DNA of 64,000 nt, taken from NCBI RefSeq assembly GCF_022012395.1, contig NZ_JAKLTQ010000009.1, positions 1-64,000 of the forward strand, given 5' to 3'. Below the pieces are notes generated by a model. That model saw nothing but the letters and a program-made list of their open reading frames with translations, made no database searches and was not told the origin of the DNA. Within the stretch, counting starts at the first letter, position 1; every line of letters starts with the position of its first letter. Position numbers and translations under genes: made by a program. Below, piece by piece: positions 17,542 through 27,225 of the stretch. Origin of the DNA: Arthrobacter hankyongi (GTDB lineage: Bacteria > Actinomycetota > Actinomycetes > Actinomycetales > Micrococcaceae).

Positions 17542-17680
17542 CGGTGCACCCTTCATCAACCCGCCTGAACCCGGCCCCCGCCCTAGTATATGGAACCGTT
17601 ACCAAAGCGGCGGCGGAGCCACGCGGAGCCGGCGGCATCCGTCCGGCCGGATACGGCCCGGGCGGGCCGGAGGCAGACAG

Positions 17681-18220
17681 TCAGCGGCACCAGCCGGCAT
17701 GGGCCAGGGCCTGGCGCAGCAGGTTGCCGCGGCCGCCGGTGAACTCGGCCTGCACCTGCGGGCTCAGGGCGTCCTGCGGGGACATCCAGGTCAGCTCGAG
17801 GGCATCCTGCCGGGGATGGCACTCGCCGGTGACCGGGATGAGGTAGGCCATGGCGACGGCGTGCTGCCGGTCGTCGGTGAGGCCGGTTTCCGACGGCGAG
17901 GGGAAGTACTCGGCCACGGTGAAGGGGATGGGGCTGGCCGGCAGCTGCGGCAGGGCCAGCGTCCCGAGGTCCTTCTCCAGGTGCCGGAGCAGGGCGGCGC
18001 GGATGGTCTCGCGGTACATCACCCGGCCGGAGACGAAGCTGCGCACGAACTCGCCGTCGGCGGTGGCCTGCAGCAGCAGGCCCACCTCGGTGATGTAGCC
18101 GAGGGCATCGAGCCGGACCGGGACGGCTTCCACGTAGAGCATGGGCAGCCGCTGCCTGGCTTCGTACAGGTCTTCTTCCGAGAGCCAGCCGGGGTACGGG
18201 TCGGGTGTGCGCACGTTCAT
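17681..18220 (-). CDS. Nudix-like protein (DUF4916 type)
   Basis: A 179-residue protein with a Nudix fold. The Nudix box at about residues 64-86 reads G-x5-E-x7-R but then His-Leu-Glu-Lys-Asp-Leu-Gly instead of the canonical REUXEEXGU, so the metal-binding glutamates are partly lost. C-terminal DALELTWMSPQDAL is typical of the DUF4916 group. Catalytic pyrophosphohydrolase activity is therefore doubtful; a binding role is possible. It is divergent from ydeI-like and shares a 72-bp promoter region with it. Confidence 0.78.
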   Translation of the reverse strand: MNVRTPDPYPGWLSEEDLYEARQRLPMLYVEAVPVRLDALGYITEVGLLLQATADGEFVRSFVSGRVMYRETIRAALLRHLEKDLGTLALPQLPASPIPFTVAEYFPSPSETGLTDDRQHAVAMAYLIPVTGECHPRQDALELTWMSPQDALSPQVQAEFTGGRGNLLRQALAHAGWCR

Positions 18221-18279
18221 ATAGTTGTTCTACCTTACGACCCCGGAACCGTCACATTAGGGAGTGCTCCGGCCGCCAT

Positions 18280-18285
18280 TACACT
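18280..18285 (+). promoter_or_regulatory. Leaderless -10 hexamer (TACACT) of YdeI-family gene
   Basis: TACACT lies 7 nt before the ATG at 18293. No Shine-Dalgarno sequence is present. Confidence 0.6.
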
Positions 18286-18292
18286 GGGCGCC

Positions 18293-18883
18293 ATGGCTGC
18301 CGAACTGCCCGAACTGCTGCTGCCCGACGCCGCCGCCTGGCGCGGCTGGCTGGCGGACAACCACTTAGCGTCGCCCGGGGTCTGGCTGGTGCTGGGCAAG
18401 AAGGGCGGCGACGTCACCGCGCTGACCTACGACGATGCCCTGGACGAGGCGCTGTGCTTCGGCTGGATCGACGGGCAGGTGGCCAAGCGGGATGCCGGCA
18501 GCTACCGGCAGCGGATGACCCGGCGCGGGCCGAAGAGCGCGTGGTCGGCTCGCAACGTGGCGCATGTGGAACGGCTGGAGGCCGAGGGTCGGATGCAGGA
18601 CGGCGGCCGGGCCGCCGTCGACGCCGCGAAGGCGGACGGGCGCTGGGAGACGGCTTACGCGGGCCAGGCCCGGGCCGAGGTGCCGGCGGACCTGCTCGCC
18701 GCGGTGGCCGCGGTACCCGAGGCGCAGGCGATGTTCGAGGTGCTGTCCGCGGTGAACCGCTATGCCCTCTGCTACCGGCTCAACGCGCTGAAGACCCCTG
18801 CCGCCCGGGAACGGAAGATCGCCCAGTTCGTGCAGATGCTGGCCCGGCACGAGGCACCGCACCCGCAGCGGAAGAAGCCGTAG
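18293..18883 (+). CDS. YdeI/OmpD-associated family protein
   Basis: A 196-residue protein of the YdeI family. Typical blocks are WLADNHLASPGVWLVLGKKG near the N-terminus, LTYDDALDEALCFGWIDGQ at about 43-61, then the RMTRRGPKSAWSARN region, and a C-terminal helix pair with RKIAQFVQMLAR. The family is bacteriocin- or stress-linked in some reports, but the biochemical role is unknown. The start is supported by the TACACT hexamer. A hairpin followed by TTTT lies directly after the stop. Confidence 0.88.
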   Translation: MAAELPELLLPDAAAWRGWLADNHLASPGVWLVLGKKGGDVTALTYDDALDEALCFGWIDGQVAKRDAGSYRQRMTRRGPKSAWSARNVAHVERLEAEGRMQDGGRAAVDAAKADGRWETAYAGQARAEVPADLLAAVAAVPEAQAMFEVLSAVNRYALCYRLNALKTPAARERKIAQFVQMLARHEAPHPQRKKP

Positions 18884-18892
18884 GGCGGGGTG

Positions 18893-18927
18893 CCGGGCGG
18901 CGGTTGCGTGCCGCCCCGCCCGGTTTT
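18893..18927 (+). terminator. Intrinsic terminator after YdeI-family gene
   Basis: A GC-rich stem (CCGGGCGG pairing with CCGCCCGG, with a small inner bulge) is followed by TTTT at 18924-18927, 10 nt after the stop codon. Confidence 0.6.
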
Positions 18928-19031
18928 GAGCCGCCGCCCCCTTGTTTACCCTTCAAGCAACGCGCCGGCCTGCGGCGATGCCGGCGGGGGATTTCAATGG
19001 TGGGCGGGGAGGCCCGCCGTGCCGGGCCGGG

Positions 19032-20129
<1,098 letters not shown>

Positions 20130-20162
20130 GGGTGGACGCTTTCGTTTGGGGCGGGGCCGGGC

Positions 20163-21755
20163 TTACTGCCCGGCGGCCTTCTGGGACTGGGTGTAGAGCA
20201 GGTAGGTCATCGGCAGCGAGAGCAGGATCAGGATCAGCGCGTACGGCGCGGCGCCGCTGTAGTCGATCTGCGAACTGAGGATCCAGAACCGCGTGGCCAG
20301 GGTGTTCACGCCGGTGGGCGAGAGCAGCAGCGTGGCGGTCAGTTCGTTGGCGATACCCAGGAAGACCAGCGCCGCGCCGCCGGCGGCCGCCGGGGCGGCC
20401 ATGCGCAGGGTGATCTTGACGAACGTCGCCAGCGGGGAGCGGCCCAGCGACTGCGAGGCTTCCTCCAGTTCCTGCGGGACCTGGGCCAGCCCGGAGCGCA
20501 GGTTGACCAGCGCCCGGGGCAGGAACAGCAGGGCGTAGGCGGCGATGACCAGCGGCACACTCTGGTAGAGCGGGCGGAGGAAGTTGATGGCCACGGTCAC
20601 GAAGGCCAGCGCCACCACAATGCCCGGCAGCGAGGAGGTGATGTAGTTGGTCCCCTCGAGCAGCCGGGTGAACCAGCTGGGGTAGCGTACCGCCAGCCAG
20701 GCCAGCGGGAAGGCCAGCAGCACCGTCACCAGGGCGCCGGCCAGGCCGAAGAACAGGGTCTGCAGCAGCGTGTGGACGATCATCGGCCCGTTCCAGACCT
20801 CGGCGCCGCCGGCGAGGGTCCAGCGCAGCACGTTGCCCAGCGGCACACCCAGGGCCAGCAGCGCCAGCACGGTGACGGCGGCCAGTGCCGGCAGCCGGTA
20901 GCGGCCCAGCGGCAGGGGCTCGGGCCGGCCGGCGACGCCGGAGCCGAGCCGGGCGTAGCGGGCGTTGCCGCGCAGCCGGGATTCGAGCAGCAGCATCAGC
21001 AGGCAGAAGCCCACCAGCACGCTGGCCAGCATGTTGGCGGCGGCGCCGTTGAAGGTGGAGCGGTACTGTTCCATGATCGCCGTGGTGAAGGTGTTGAACC
21101 GGATCATGGAGAAGGCGCCGAATTCGGCCAGCAGGTGCAGGCCCACCAGCAGCGCCCCGCCGGTGATCGGCAGCCACAGCTGCGGCAGGATGACCCGGAA
21201 GAACGTCCGCCAGCGGCCCAGCCCCAGCGAGGCCGCCGCCTGTTCCTGCGCCGGGTCCATCCGGCGCAGCGCCGCGGCGGCCGAGATGTAGACCAGCGGA
21301 TAGTAGGAGAGCACCGAAATCAGGGTGCCGCCGCCGATGCCGCTGAGCGAGGGGATGGTGCTGACCCAGGCGTAGCTGTTCACGAAGGCCGGCACGGCCA
21401 GCGGCGCGGCCAGCACCAGGGCCCAGAACCGGGCGCCGGGCAGCCGGGTGCGTTCCACCAGCCAGGCGGCGCCGATGCCGATCACGATGCACAGCGGCAC
21501 GGTCAGCAGGATCAGCGCCACGGTATTGAACAGCAGCTCGCCGACCCGGGGCCGGAAGATGAGCCTGGCCGCGGTTTCCCCGCCGGTCAGCACGGTCATG
21601 GTGATGACGAAGCCCAGCGGCACCAGCGTGGCCAGCGTGACCGCCACGGCCGCGGCAACCATGCCTGCCGGCGGGCGGGAACGGCCGCGCCGGTTCCGGA
21701 CCCGGCCCCCGGTCTTGTCGCGGTTCGGGCGGGAGACGACCGTAGCCGGGGTCAT
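20163..21755 (-). CDS. fbpB: Iron(III) ABC transporter permease (fused double permease)
   Basis: A 530-residue permease with about 12 membrane helices, built from two homologous BPD-transport domains in one chain as in FbpB/SfuB. Each half has the coupling EAA-type loop (EQAAASLGLGRWRTFFRVILP in the first half, ELEEASQSLGRSPLATF in the second). It sits between fbpA and fbpC in the operon and forms the channel for ferric iron delivered by the binding protein. Confidence 0.92.
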   Translation of the reverse strand: MTPATVVSRPNRDKTGGRVRNRRGRSRPPAGMVAAAVAVTLATLVPLGFVITMTVLTGGETAARLIFRPRVGELLFNTVALILLTVPLCIVIGIGAAWLVERTRLPGARFWALVLAAPLAVPAFVNSYAWVSTIPSLSGIGGGTLISVLSYYPLVYISAAAALRRMDPAQEQAAASLGLGRWRTFFRVILPQLWLPITGGALLVGLHLLAEFGAFSMIRFNTFTTAIMEQYRSTFNGAAANMLASVLVGFCLLMLLLESRLRGNARYARLGSGVAGRPEPLPLGRYRLPALAAVTVLALLALGVPLGNVLRWTLAGGAEVWNGPMIVHTLLQTLFFGLAGALVTVLLAFPLAWLAVRYPSWFTRLLEGTNYITSSLPGIVVALAFVTVAINFLRPLYQSVPLVIAAYALLFLPRALVNLRSGLAQVPQELEEASQSLGRSPLATFVKITLRMAAPAAAGGAALVFLGIANELTATLLLSPTGVNTLATRFWILSSQIDYSGAAPYALILILLSLPMTYLLYTQSQKAAGQ

Positions 21756-21806
21756 CGGACCCCGGCTACCGGCAGAAGATAAAACACCACTTCAGAATAT
21801 CTGGTT

Positions 21807-22856
21807 CTAGAGCAGGCCGGCGTTCGTCATCAGTTCGACCACCTGCTGGCCGTTGAGCTTGGCGGGATCCACCTTGGGGGCCTCCAGCTCCTCGATCGGG
21901 ACCAGGCCCGCGCGCAGGGTGGCATCCTTGCCCACCGGGTACTCGTAGTCAGCGCCGGTGCCCAGCGTCTCCTGGCCCTTCTTGGACGTGATGAACTCCA
22001 CGAACTTCATGGCGTCCTCCTGGTGCTGGGAGGACTTCAGCACGCCGGCGCCGGAGATGCTCAGGAACGCGCCGGGGTCCTGGTTCTTGAAGTAGTGCGT
22101 GGCCACATTCGCGGAGTTTTCCTTGGTCTTGGCCTGGTCCGCGACGTAGTAGTAGTGGTAGATCACCGCGCTGTCGATCTCGCCGGCGTTGACGGCCTTC
22201 ATGGCGGCGCCGTTGCCGGGGTAGACCTTGGCGTTTTCCTTCATGGCCTTCAGCCAGTCCGCGGTGGCCTGCTCGCCCTTGAGTTCCAGCATCGCGGAGA
22301 CAATGGCCTGGAAATCGGCGCCGCCGGGGGCGGCGCCCCACTTGCCGGCCCACTTCGGGTCCGCCAGGTCCATCAGGGACTTGGGCAGGTCCGCCTCCTT
22401 GAGCTTGTCCTTGTTGTAGACGAAGACGGTGGAGCGGGCGGCGACGCCGGTCCACTTGTCCGAGGACGGGCGGAATTCCTCCGGCACGTTGGCCTTGACG
22501 GTGTCCGAAATGTCGGCGAACAGGCCGGCATTCTCCACCTGCGTCATGGCCGGGGAGTTTTCGGTGATGAAGACATCGGCGGGGGAGGCGTCGCCCTCCT
22601 GGATGATCTGGTTGCTCATTTCGGTGTCGTCACCCTGACGCAGGTTGACCTTGATGCCGGTCTCGGCGGTGAACTCGTCCACCCAGGCCTGGGTCATGGT
22701 TTCGTGCTGCGCGTTGTAGACGGTGATCCCGGCGCCGCCGGAGCCGGCTCCCGCGGAGCCTTCGGGGGTGGCGCTGCCGGAGCCGCAGGCGGCCAGCGTC
22801 AAGGCCGCGGCGGCGGCGGTGGCAGCGAAGGACAGCTGCTTGAGTCGGAACTTCAT
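21807..22856 (-). CDS. fbpA: Iron(III)-binding lipoprotein of ABC transporter
   Basis: A 349-residue solute-binding protein. The signal peptide ends in lipobox LAAC, so it is anchored on the outer face of the membrane. The mature part is a class C ferric-binding protein: it starts ITVYNAQHETM, and YHYYYVAD near residue 230 supplies the adjacent iron-ligating tyrosines. GAFLSISGAGVLKSS is a conserved C-domain block. The ATG at 22856 has AAAGG upstream; the open frame extends earlier without family similarity. An imperfect DtxR/IdeR-type iron box lies 32 bp upstream. Confidence 0.93.
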   Translation of the reverse strand: MKFRLKQLSFAATAAAAALTLAACGSGSATPEGSAGAGSGGAGITVYNAQHETMTQAWVDEFTAETGIKVNLRQGDDTEMSNQIIQEGDASPADVFITENSPAMTQVENAGLFADISDTVKANVPEEFRPSSDKWTGVAARSTVFVYNKDKLKEADLPKSLMDLADPKWAGKWGAAPGGADFQAIVSAMLELKGEQATADWLKAMKENAKVYPGNGAAMKAVNAGEIDSAVIYHYYYVADQAKTKENSANVATHYFKNQDPGAFLSISGAGVLKSSQHQEDAMKFVEFITSKKGQETLGTGADYEYPVGKDATLRAGLVPIEELEAPKVDPAKLNGQQVVELMTNAGLL

Positions 22857-22887
22857 CGGAAACCTTTCGGGAACAGGGGCCGGGCAA

Positions 22888-22906
22888 GGGTAGGTATGCC
22901 TTACCC
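22888..22906. promoter_or_regulatory. Iron box (DtxR/IdeR-type) upstream of fbpA
   Basis: GGGTAGGTATGCCTTACCC; its reverse complement aligns with the DtxR consensus TTAGGTTAGGCTAACCTAA across the central GGTnAGGCnnACCTA core. Position just upstream of fbpA fits repression of iron uptake when iron is plentiful. Confidence 0.65.
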
Positions 22907-22962
22907 GGCGGAGCATTCCCCGCTATTGTTCACGACGGTGCGGCTATTTCGCAACATTTACG

Positions 22963-24096
22963 TCACCTAATGACCGCGGCGGCTTCGAGGGTCAGCCAGG
23001 CCTGCAGCTGGGTGGACAGTTCCACGGCCGTCCCGGGCGGGTAGGATTCCTCCGCCGCGACGGCCGCGTCCGCGGAGAAGACCAGCGACTCCCCGGTCCG
23101 GTGGCGCTGGAACCGGCGGCCGTCCCAGAAGGCATCCGCCGTCCGGAGCACCAGCCCGGCGGCCAGCTGCCGCACCCCGGAGGGCAGGCCGCCGGCGGCC
23201 GCCGCGGCGGCGAGGTAGCGGGCGAGGATGCCGGTGAACAGCCCGCCGTCGCCGGACCCGTGGCTGAGCAGCACCGGCCCGCCCGGCAGCTGCCGGGTCA
23301 GCCCGCCGGCCACCCCCTGGACGACCTCCGCCGCGCGGCGCAGGTCCGGCCCGGTACCCAGTTCCAGCAGCGCCCCCAGCACCGGACCCTGGTTGTAGCT
23401 GTAGACCTCGGGCACCAGCGTCTGCCGGCCGCCGGCGGTGCGGATGCCGTCCTGGTACAGCTGCCGCGCCGGGTCGTAGAGCCGCGCGTCCAGCCAGTCC
23501 AGCAGGTCCCGGGCCCGCTGCCGCTGCCCGGTGCGGGCAAAGTACAGGGCAGCCGGGGCGGTTGCCGGGGTGTTCTTGAAATCCCGCGCGATGTTCCAGA
23601 ACAGGCCGCCGCCCAGTTCCGGGGTGTGCGCGGATTCCAGCTGGGGCAGCAGCACCGCCGCGGCGTGCCGGGTGCGCCGCCGGGGCTTGCCGGCCGCGGC
23701 GGCCAGCGCGTCCAGCCGGTGGGCGGCCAGTGCCAGCCAGGCCATGTCGTCGAAATAGGCATTGGCGAAGCGCAGATGGTTGCGCAGCCGGATGGTGCCC
23801 AGCACCCGCGCGGCCAGGGCGCCGGCGCTGGGGCCGTAGCCGCCGTCGTAATGCAGCCCGCGGACCAGCTCCCGGCGGCCGGCGTCCACCAGGGCGTCGA
23901 TGTAGTGCGCCTGCCACCAGTAGTGCCACGGCCGGCCGAGGTAGCACGGCGCCCGCCGCGGGCTGCTCACCGCGCCCAGGTGCGTGCCGGGCAGGCCCAG
24001 CAGGCGGCGGCCGAACTGGCCGACGACGGCGGTGGCGGCCTCGTCCGCCCGGCCCCCGGCCAGGCGTGCGGCCCGTTCGTCTGCTGCGGTCGACAT
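22963..24096 (-). CDS. Glycoside hydrolase family 76-like protein
   Basis: A 377-residue alpha/alpha-barrel type protein. FDDMAWLALAAHRL at about residues 115-128 matches the catalytic Asp-Asp motif of GH76 (endo-alpha-1,6-mannanase family), and WNIARDFKNTPATAPAALYF and EVYSYNQGPVLGALLEL match later family blocks. No signal peptide or lipobox is visible, unusual for a polymer-degrading mannanase, so the substrate may be intracellular or the true role different. TATGCT lies 6 nt before the ATG (leaderless). It is divergent from the SDR gene. Confidence 0.82.
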   Translation of the reverse strand: MSTAADERAARLAGGRADEAATAVVGQFGRRLLGLPGTHLGAVSSPRRAPCYLGRPWHYWWQAHYIDALVDAGRRELVRGLHYDGGYGPSAGALAARVLGTIRLRNHLRFANAYFDDMAWLALAAHRLDALAAAAGKPRRRTRHAAAVLLPQLESAHTPELGGGLFWNIARDFKNTPATAPAALYFARTGQRQRARDLLDWLDARLYDPARQLYQDGIRTAGGRQTLVPEVYSYNQGPVLGALLELGTGPDLRRAAEVVQGVAGGLTRQLPGGPVLLSHGSGDGGLFTGILARYLAAAAAAGGLPSGVRQLAAGLVLRTADAFWDGRRFQRHRTGESLVFSADAAVAAEESYPPGTAVELSTQLQAWLTLEAAAVIR

Positions 24097-24102
24097 GGCC
24101 CC

Positions 24103-24108
24103 AGCATA
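24103..24108 (-). promoter_or_regulatory. Leaderless -10 hexamer (TATGCT) of GH76-like gene
   Basis: TATGCT on the minus strand lies 6 nt before the ATG at 24096. Confidence 0.6.
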
Positions 24109-24193
24109 GGGGCCCGGGCCGGCCGGCAGGGCCGGGTTATGCTGGCGTCGTCAGCGCGCCGGACGGCGCACCGCAGACCGCAGGGAGCAGCCC

Positions 24194-24970
<777 letters not shown>

Positions 24971-25189
24971 CGCACGCCGGCGGCAACGGCGTTCCCGCCG
25001 GCCGGGGCCGGGCAGGCGCCATCGATGCCCGCGGCGCCGGTGAAGCCGGCCTCCTGATTGTTTGCCGGCCCGCCACAAGAATTCATGAACTTTGCCTAGT
25101 ACGGCAGCGGGCTGCGGATTATTGTGTGCTTAACCGATTCATTCGCCCGGACCGGTTGCCACTTGCCACGCACCCTGAGGAGTACTGCT

Positions 25190-26134
25190 GTGTTCAAACG
25201 AGTCCTGACCTGTGCCGCTGCCGCCGGCCTGGCCGCTATCCTGGCGGCAACTGCCGCCGGCCCCGCCTCCGCCGCCGGCCCGAAGGACGCCGACCGGGAC
25301 GGCATCCCGACGAGCTGGGAAATCAAGTACAAGCTCAATCCCCGCAGCGCCAAGGATGCCCGCCTGGACTACGACCGGGACGGGCTGAACAACCTCCAGG
25401 AGTACAAGCACAAGGGCAACCCGCGCGACGAGGACACCGACAACGACGGCCAGGATGACGGGGATGAGCTGGCCACCCGCACGAAGGTCAACCGGGCCGA
25501 CACCGACCGGGATGGCATCCTGGACGGCGACGAGGACCGCGACCGGGACGGCATCGCCAATGAGGACGAGGACGACGCCCGCGAAAAGTGCTCCGCGGAC
25601 GACGACGACGTCGACCGCGACCACGTGGCGGACGAGGACGAGAACGAACTGAAGCTGAAGGTCGGCCGCGCGGATTCGGACCGGGACGGCATCAAGGACG
25701 GCGCCGAGGACGCCGACCGGGACGGCCGGACGAACGAGGACGAGGACGACAACGCCAAGGACCGCTGCCGGCACGACCGGGACCACGACGAGCGGGACGA
25801 CGAAGACGAGGACGACCTGTTCGGCACCATCGTTTCCTACGACCCGGCCACCGGGGCCCTGGTCATTTCCACCGCGGCCGGCCGGTCCGTGACCGTCACG
25901 GTGACCGACCGGACCGAAATCGAGCAGGAAAAGTCGGAGGATTCCGAGGGCCGGGAGCACGAAGATTCCGACGACGAGGATTCGGAGCATTCCCGCGACG
26001 GGGAAGACTCCGGCGATTCCCGTGACGAGGCCGGCGACGACGCCGGCACCGCGGCCTTGACGCCCGGACGCAAGGTCCTGGAACTGGAATTCAGCCGGAA
26101 GTCCGGACAGCTGAAGGAAATCGAGCTCGGCTAA
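25190..26134 (+). CDS. Secreted acidic protein with calcium-type Asp repeats
   Basis: A 314-residue exported protein. Signal peptide of about 28 residues with cleavage near ASA|AGP. Residues 30-200 contain repeated DxDxDG-type loops (ADRDGI, DYDRDGL, DTDNDGQ, DTDRDGI, DSDRDGI and others), the pattern of thrombospondin type 3 or EF-hand-like calcium-binding loops. The region 210-250 is a beta-rich module (GTIVSYDPATGALVIST), then a Ser/Asp/Glu-rich stretch and a short closing strand. It probably binds several Ca2+ ions outside the cell; function unknown. Start GTG at 25190, with GAGGAG upstream. A strong hairpin follows. Confidence 0.85.
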   Translation: MFKRVLTCAAAAGLAAILAATAAGPASAAGPKDADRDGIPTSWEIKYKLNPRSAKDARLDYDRDGLNNLQEYKHKGNPRDEDTDNDGQDDGDELATRTKVNRADTDRDGILDGDEDRDRDGIANEDEDDAREKCSADDDDVDRDHVADEDENELKLKVGRADSDRDGIKDGAEDADRDGRTNEDEDDNAKDRCRHDRDHDERDDEDEDDLFGTIVSYDPATGALVISTAAGRSVTVTVTDRTEIEQEKSEDSEGREHEDSDDEDSEHSRDGEDSGDSRDEAGDDAGTAALTPGRKVLELEFSRKSGQLKEIELG

Positions 26135-26150
26135 GTCCCCTGCCGGGACC

Positions 26151-26189
26151 GGTCCGCGGTCCGCCGTGCCACCGGCGGGACCGCGGACC
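26151..26189. terminator. Bidirectional hairpin between convergent genes
   Basis: A 12-bp stem (GGTCCGCGGTCC pairing with GGACCGCGGACC) plus 4 inner pairs after a bulge, between the acidic repeat protein gene and the convergent DUF1684 gene. No T-run. Confidence 0.55.
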
Positions 26190-26209
26190 GCCGAGGCACC
26201 GCTTCCGGC

Positions 26210-27019
26210 CTAGAGCGTTTTCTCCCCGGCCTCGACGGCCAGCGGGAGCCGGTTGGCCGCGAACGGCTCGGGACAGGATGTATGCGCTGAGAAGGCGAAC
26301 GGGTAGTCCAGCGTGCGGTTGAAGTCCAGGTGCACGGTGCCGTCCGGGGCCGGCGCGGCGGCGTCGAGGTAGCGCCAGGCCGGGGTGGTGCGCCCGTTGG
26401 TCCGGTCCCGGAACGGGATCCGCAGCCCGTCGGCGGAGGCCTCCACCGCCAGCCGGCAGGCGGTGCCGCGGTACCGGAAGCTGACCTCGCCGGCCGCGTG
26501 CAGGGTCAGCTCCACCTTCGGGTGGGCGGTGGGCACCCGTTCCGGGACCGGCGCGGCGAAGGAGGTGTAGTGGCCGCGGAGCACCCAATCCGGCGAGTAG
26601 TCGTAGGTGGGCACGCCGCTGAAATTCTGCTGCTGCACGGACCCTTCCTCGCGGGTGCGCACCAGGTAGCGGTGGTCCCGCCGCAGCAGTTCGACGACGA
26701 CGTCGTGCTGGCCGCCGGTCCACTTCACCCACAGCGCCTGGCCTCGCTCGTCCAGAGCCTTGGTGAGTTCGCCGATGGCGTCCCGGCCGCCGTCGCAGAG
26801 CACGAACTCGTCCTCGTGCCGGGCCACCAGCGCGGCCCCGTGCTCGTCCGCGCTCCAGAGCCCGGGGACCTCGTCCACGGCGTCCGGTTCCGGTCCCAGG
26901 CGCTGGAAGGAGGTCAGGCTCAGCCAGCCGAAGTCCGCGGCCAGGGCGTCCTCGCGTGCCCGGCGCCAGGCGGACCAGTCGGCTTCGGCCGTGGTTACTT
27001 CATTCTCCAGGCTGGTCAT
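26210..27019 (-). CDS. DUF1684 family protein
   Basis: A 269-residue cytosolic protein. The two DUF1684 hallmarks are present: [17 protein letters not shown] at about 193-209, and the C-terminal [18 protein letters not shown] at about 248-265. Most members carry this last motif, and it is thought to be functionally important; the activity is unknown. The ATG at 27019 is preceded by GGGAGGG. It faces ppc head to head across about 205 bp. Confidence 0.88.
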   Translation of the reverse strand: MTSLENEVTTAEADWSAWRRAREDALAADFGWLSLTSFQRLGPEPDAVDEVPGLWSADEHGAALVARHEDEFVLCDGGRDAIGELTKALDERGQALWVKWTGGQHDVVVELLRRDHRYLVRTREEGSVQQQNFSGVPTYDYSPDWVLRGHYTSFAAPVPERVPTAHPKVELTLHAAGEVSFRYRGTACRLAVEASADGLRIPFRDRTNGRTTPAWRYLDAAAPAPDGTVHLDFNRTLDYPFAFSAHTSCPEPFAANRLPLAVEAGEKTL

Positions 27020-27225
27020 GGCCCTCCCTTCCGGTGCCGCCGCCGTCGCCGTCGGCCACGGCAGCCTGCCACAAAGTCTGCTCCTGCCGCCCGAACAGGA
27101 CAAGTCCCGCCGCAACGGTTAGCCTTGCGATTAGCGGCCTGCCGTTCCTCGCCCCGTGCGGAGCGGGAGCCTGGGCCGTTGGACTGCAATGTTGTTGGCA
27201 CCTTCGACGGAAAGTTCCATGGAAT

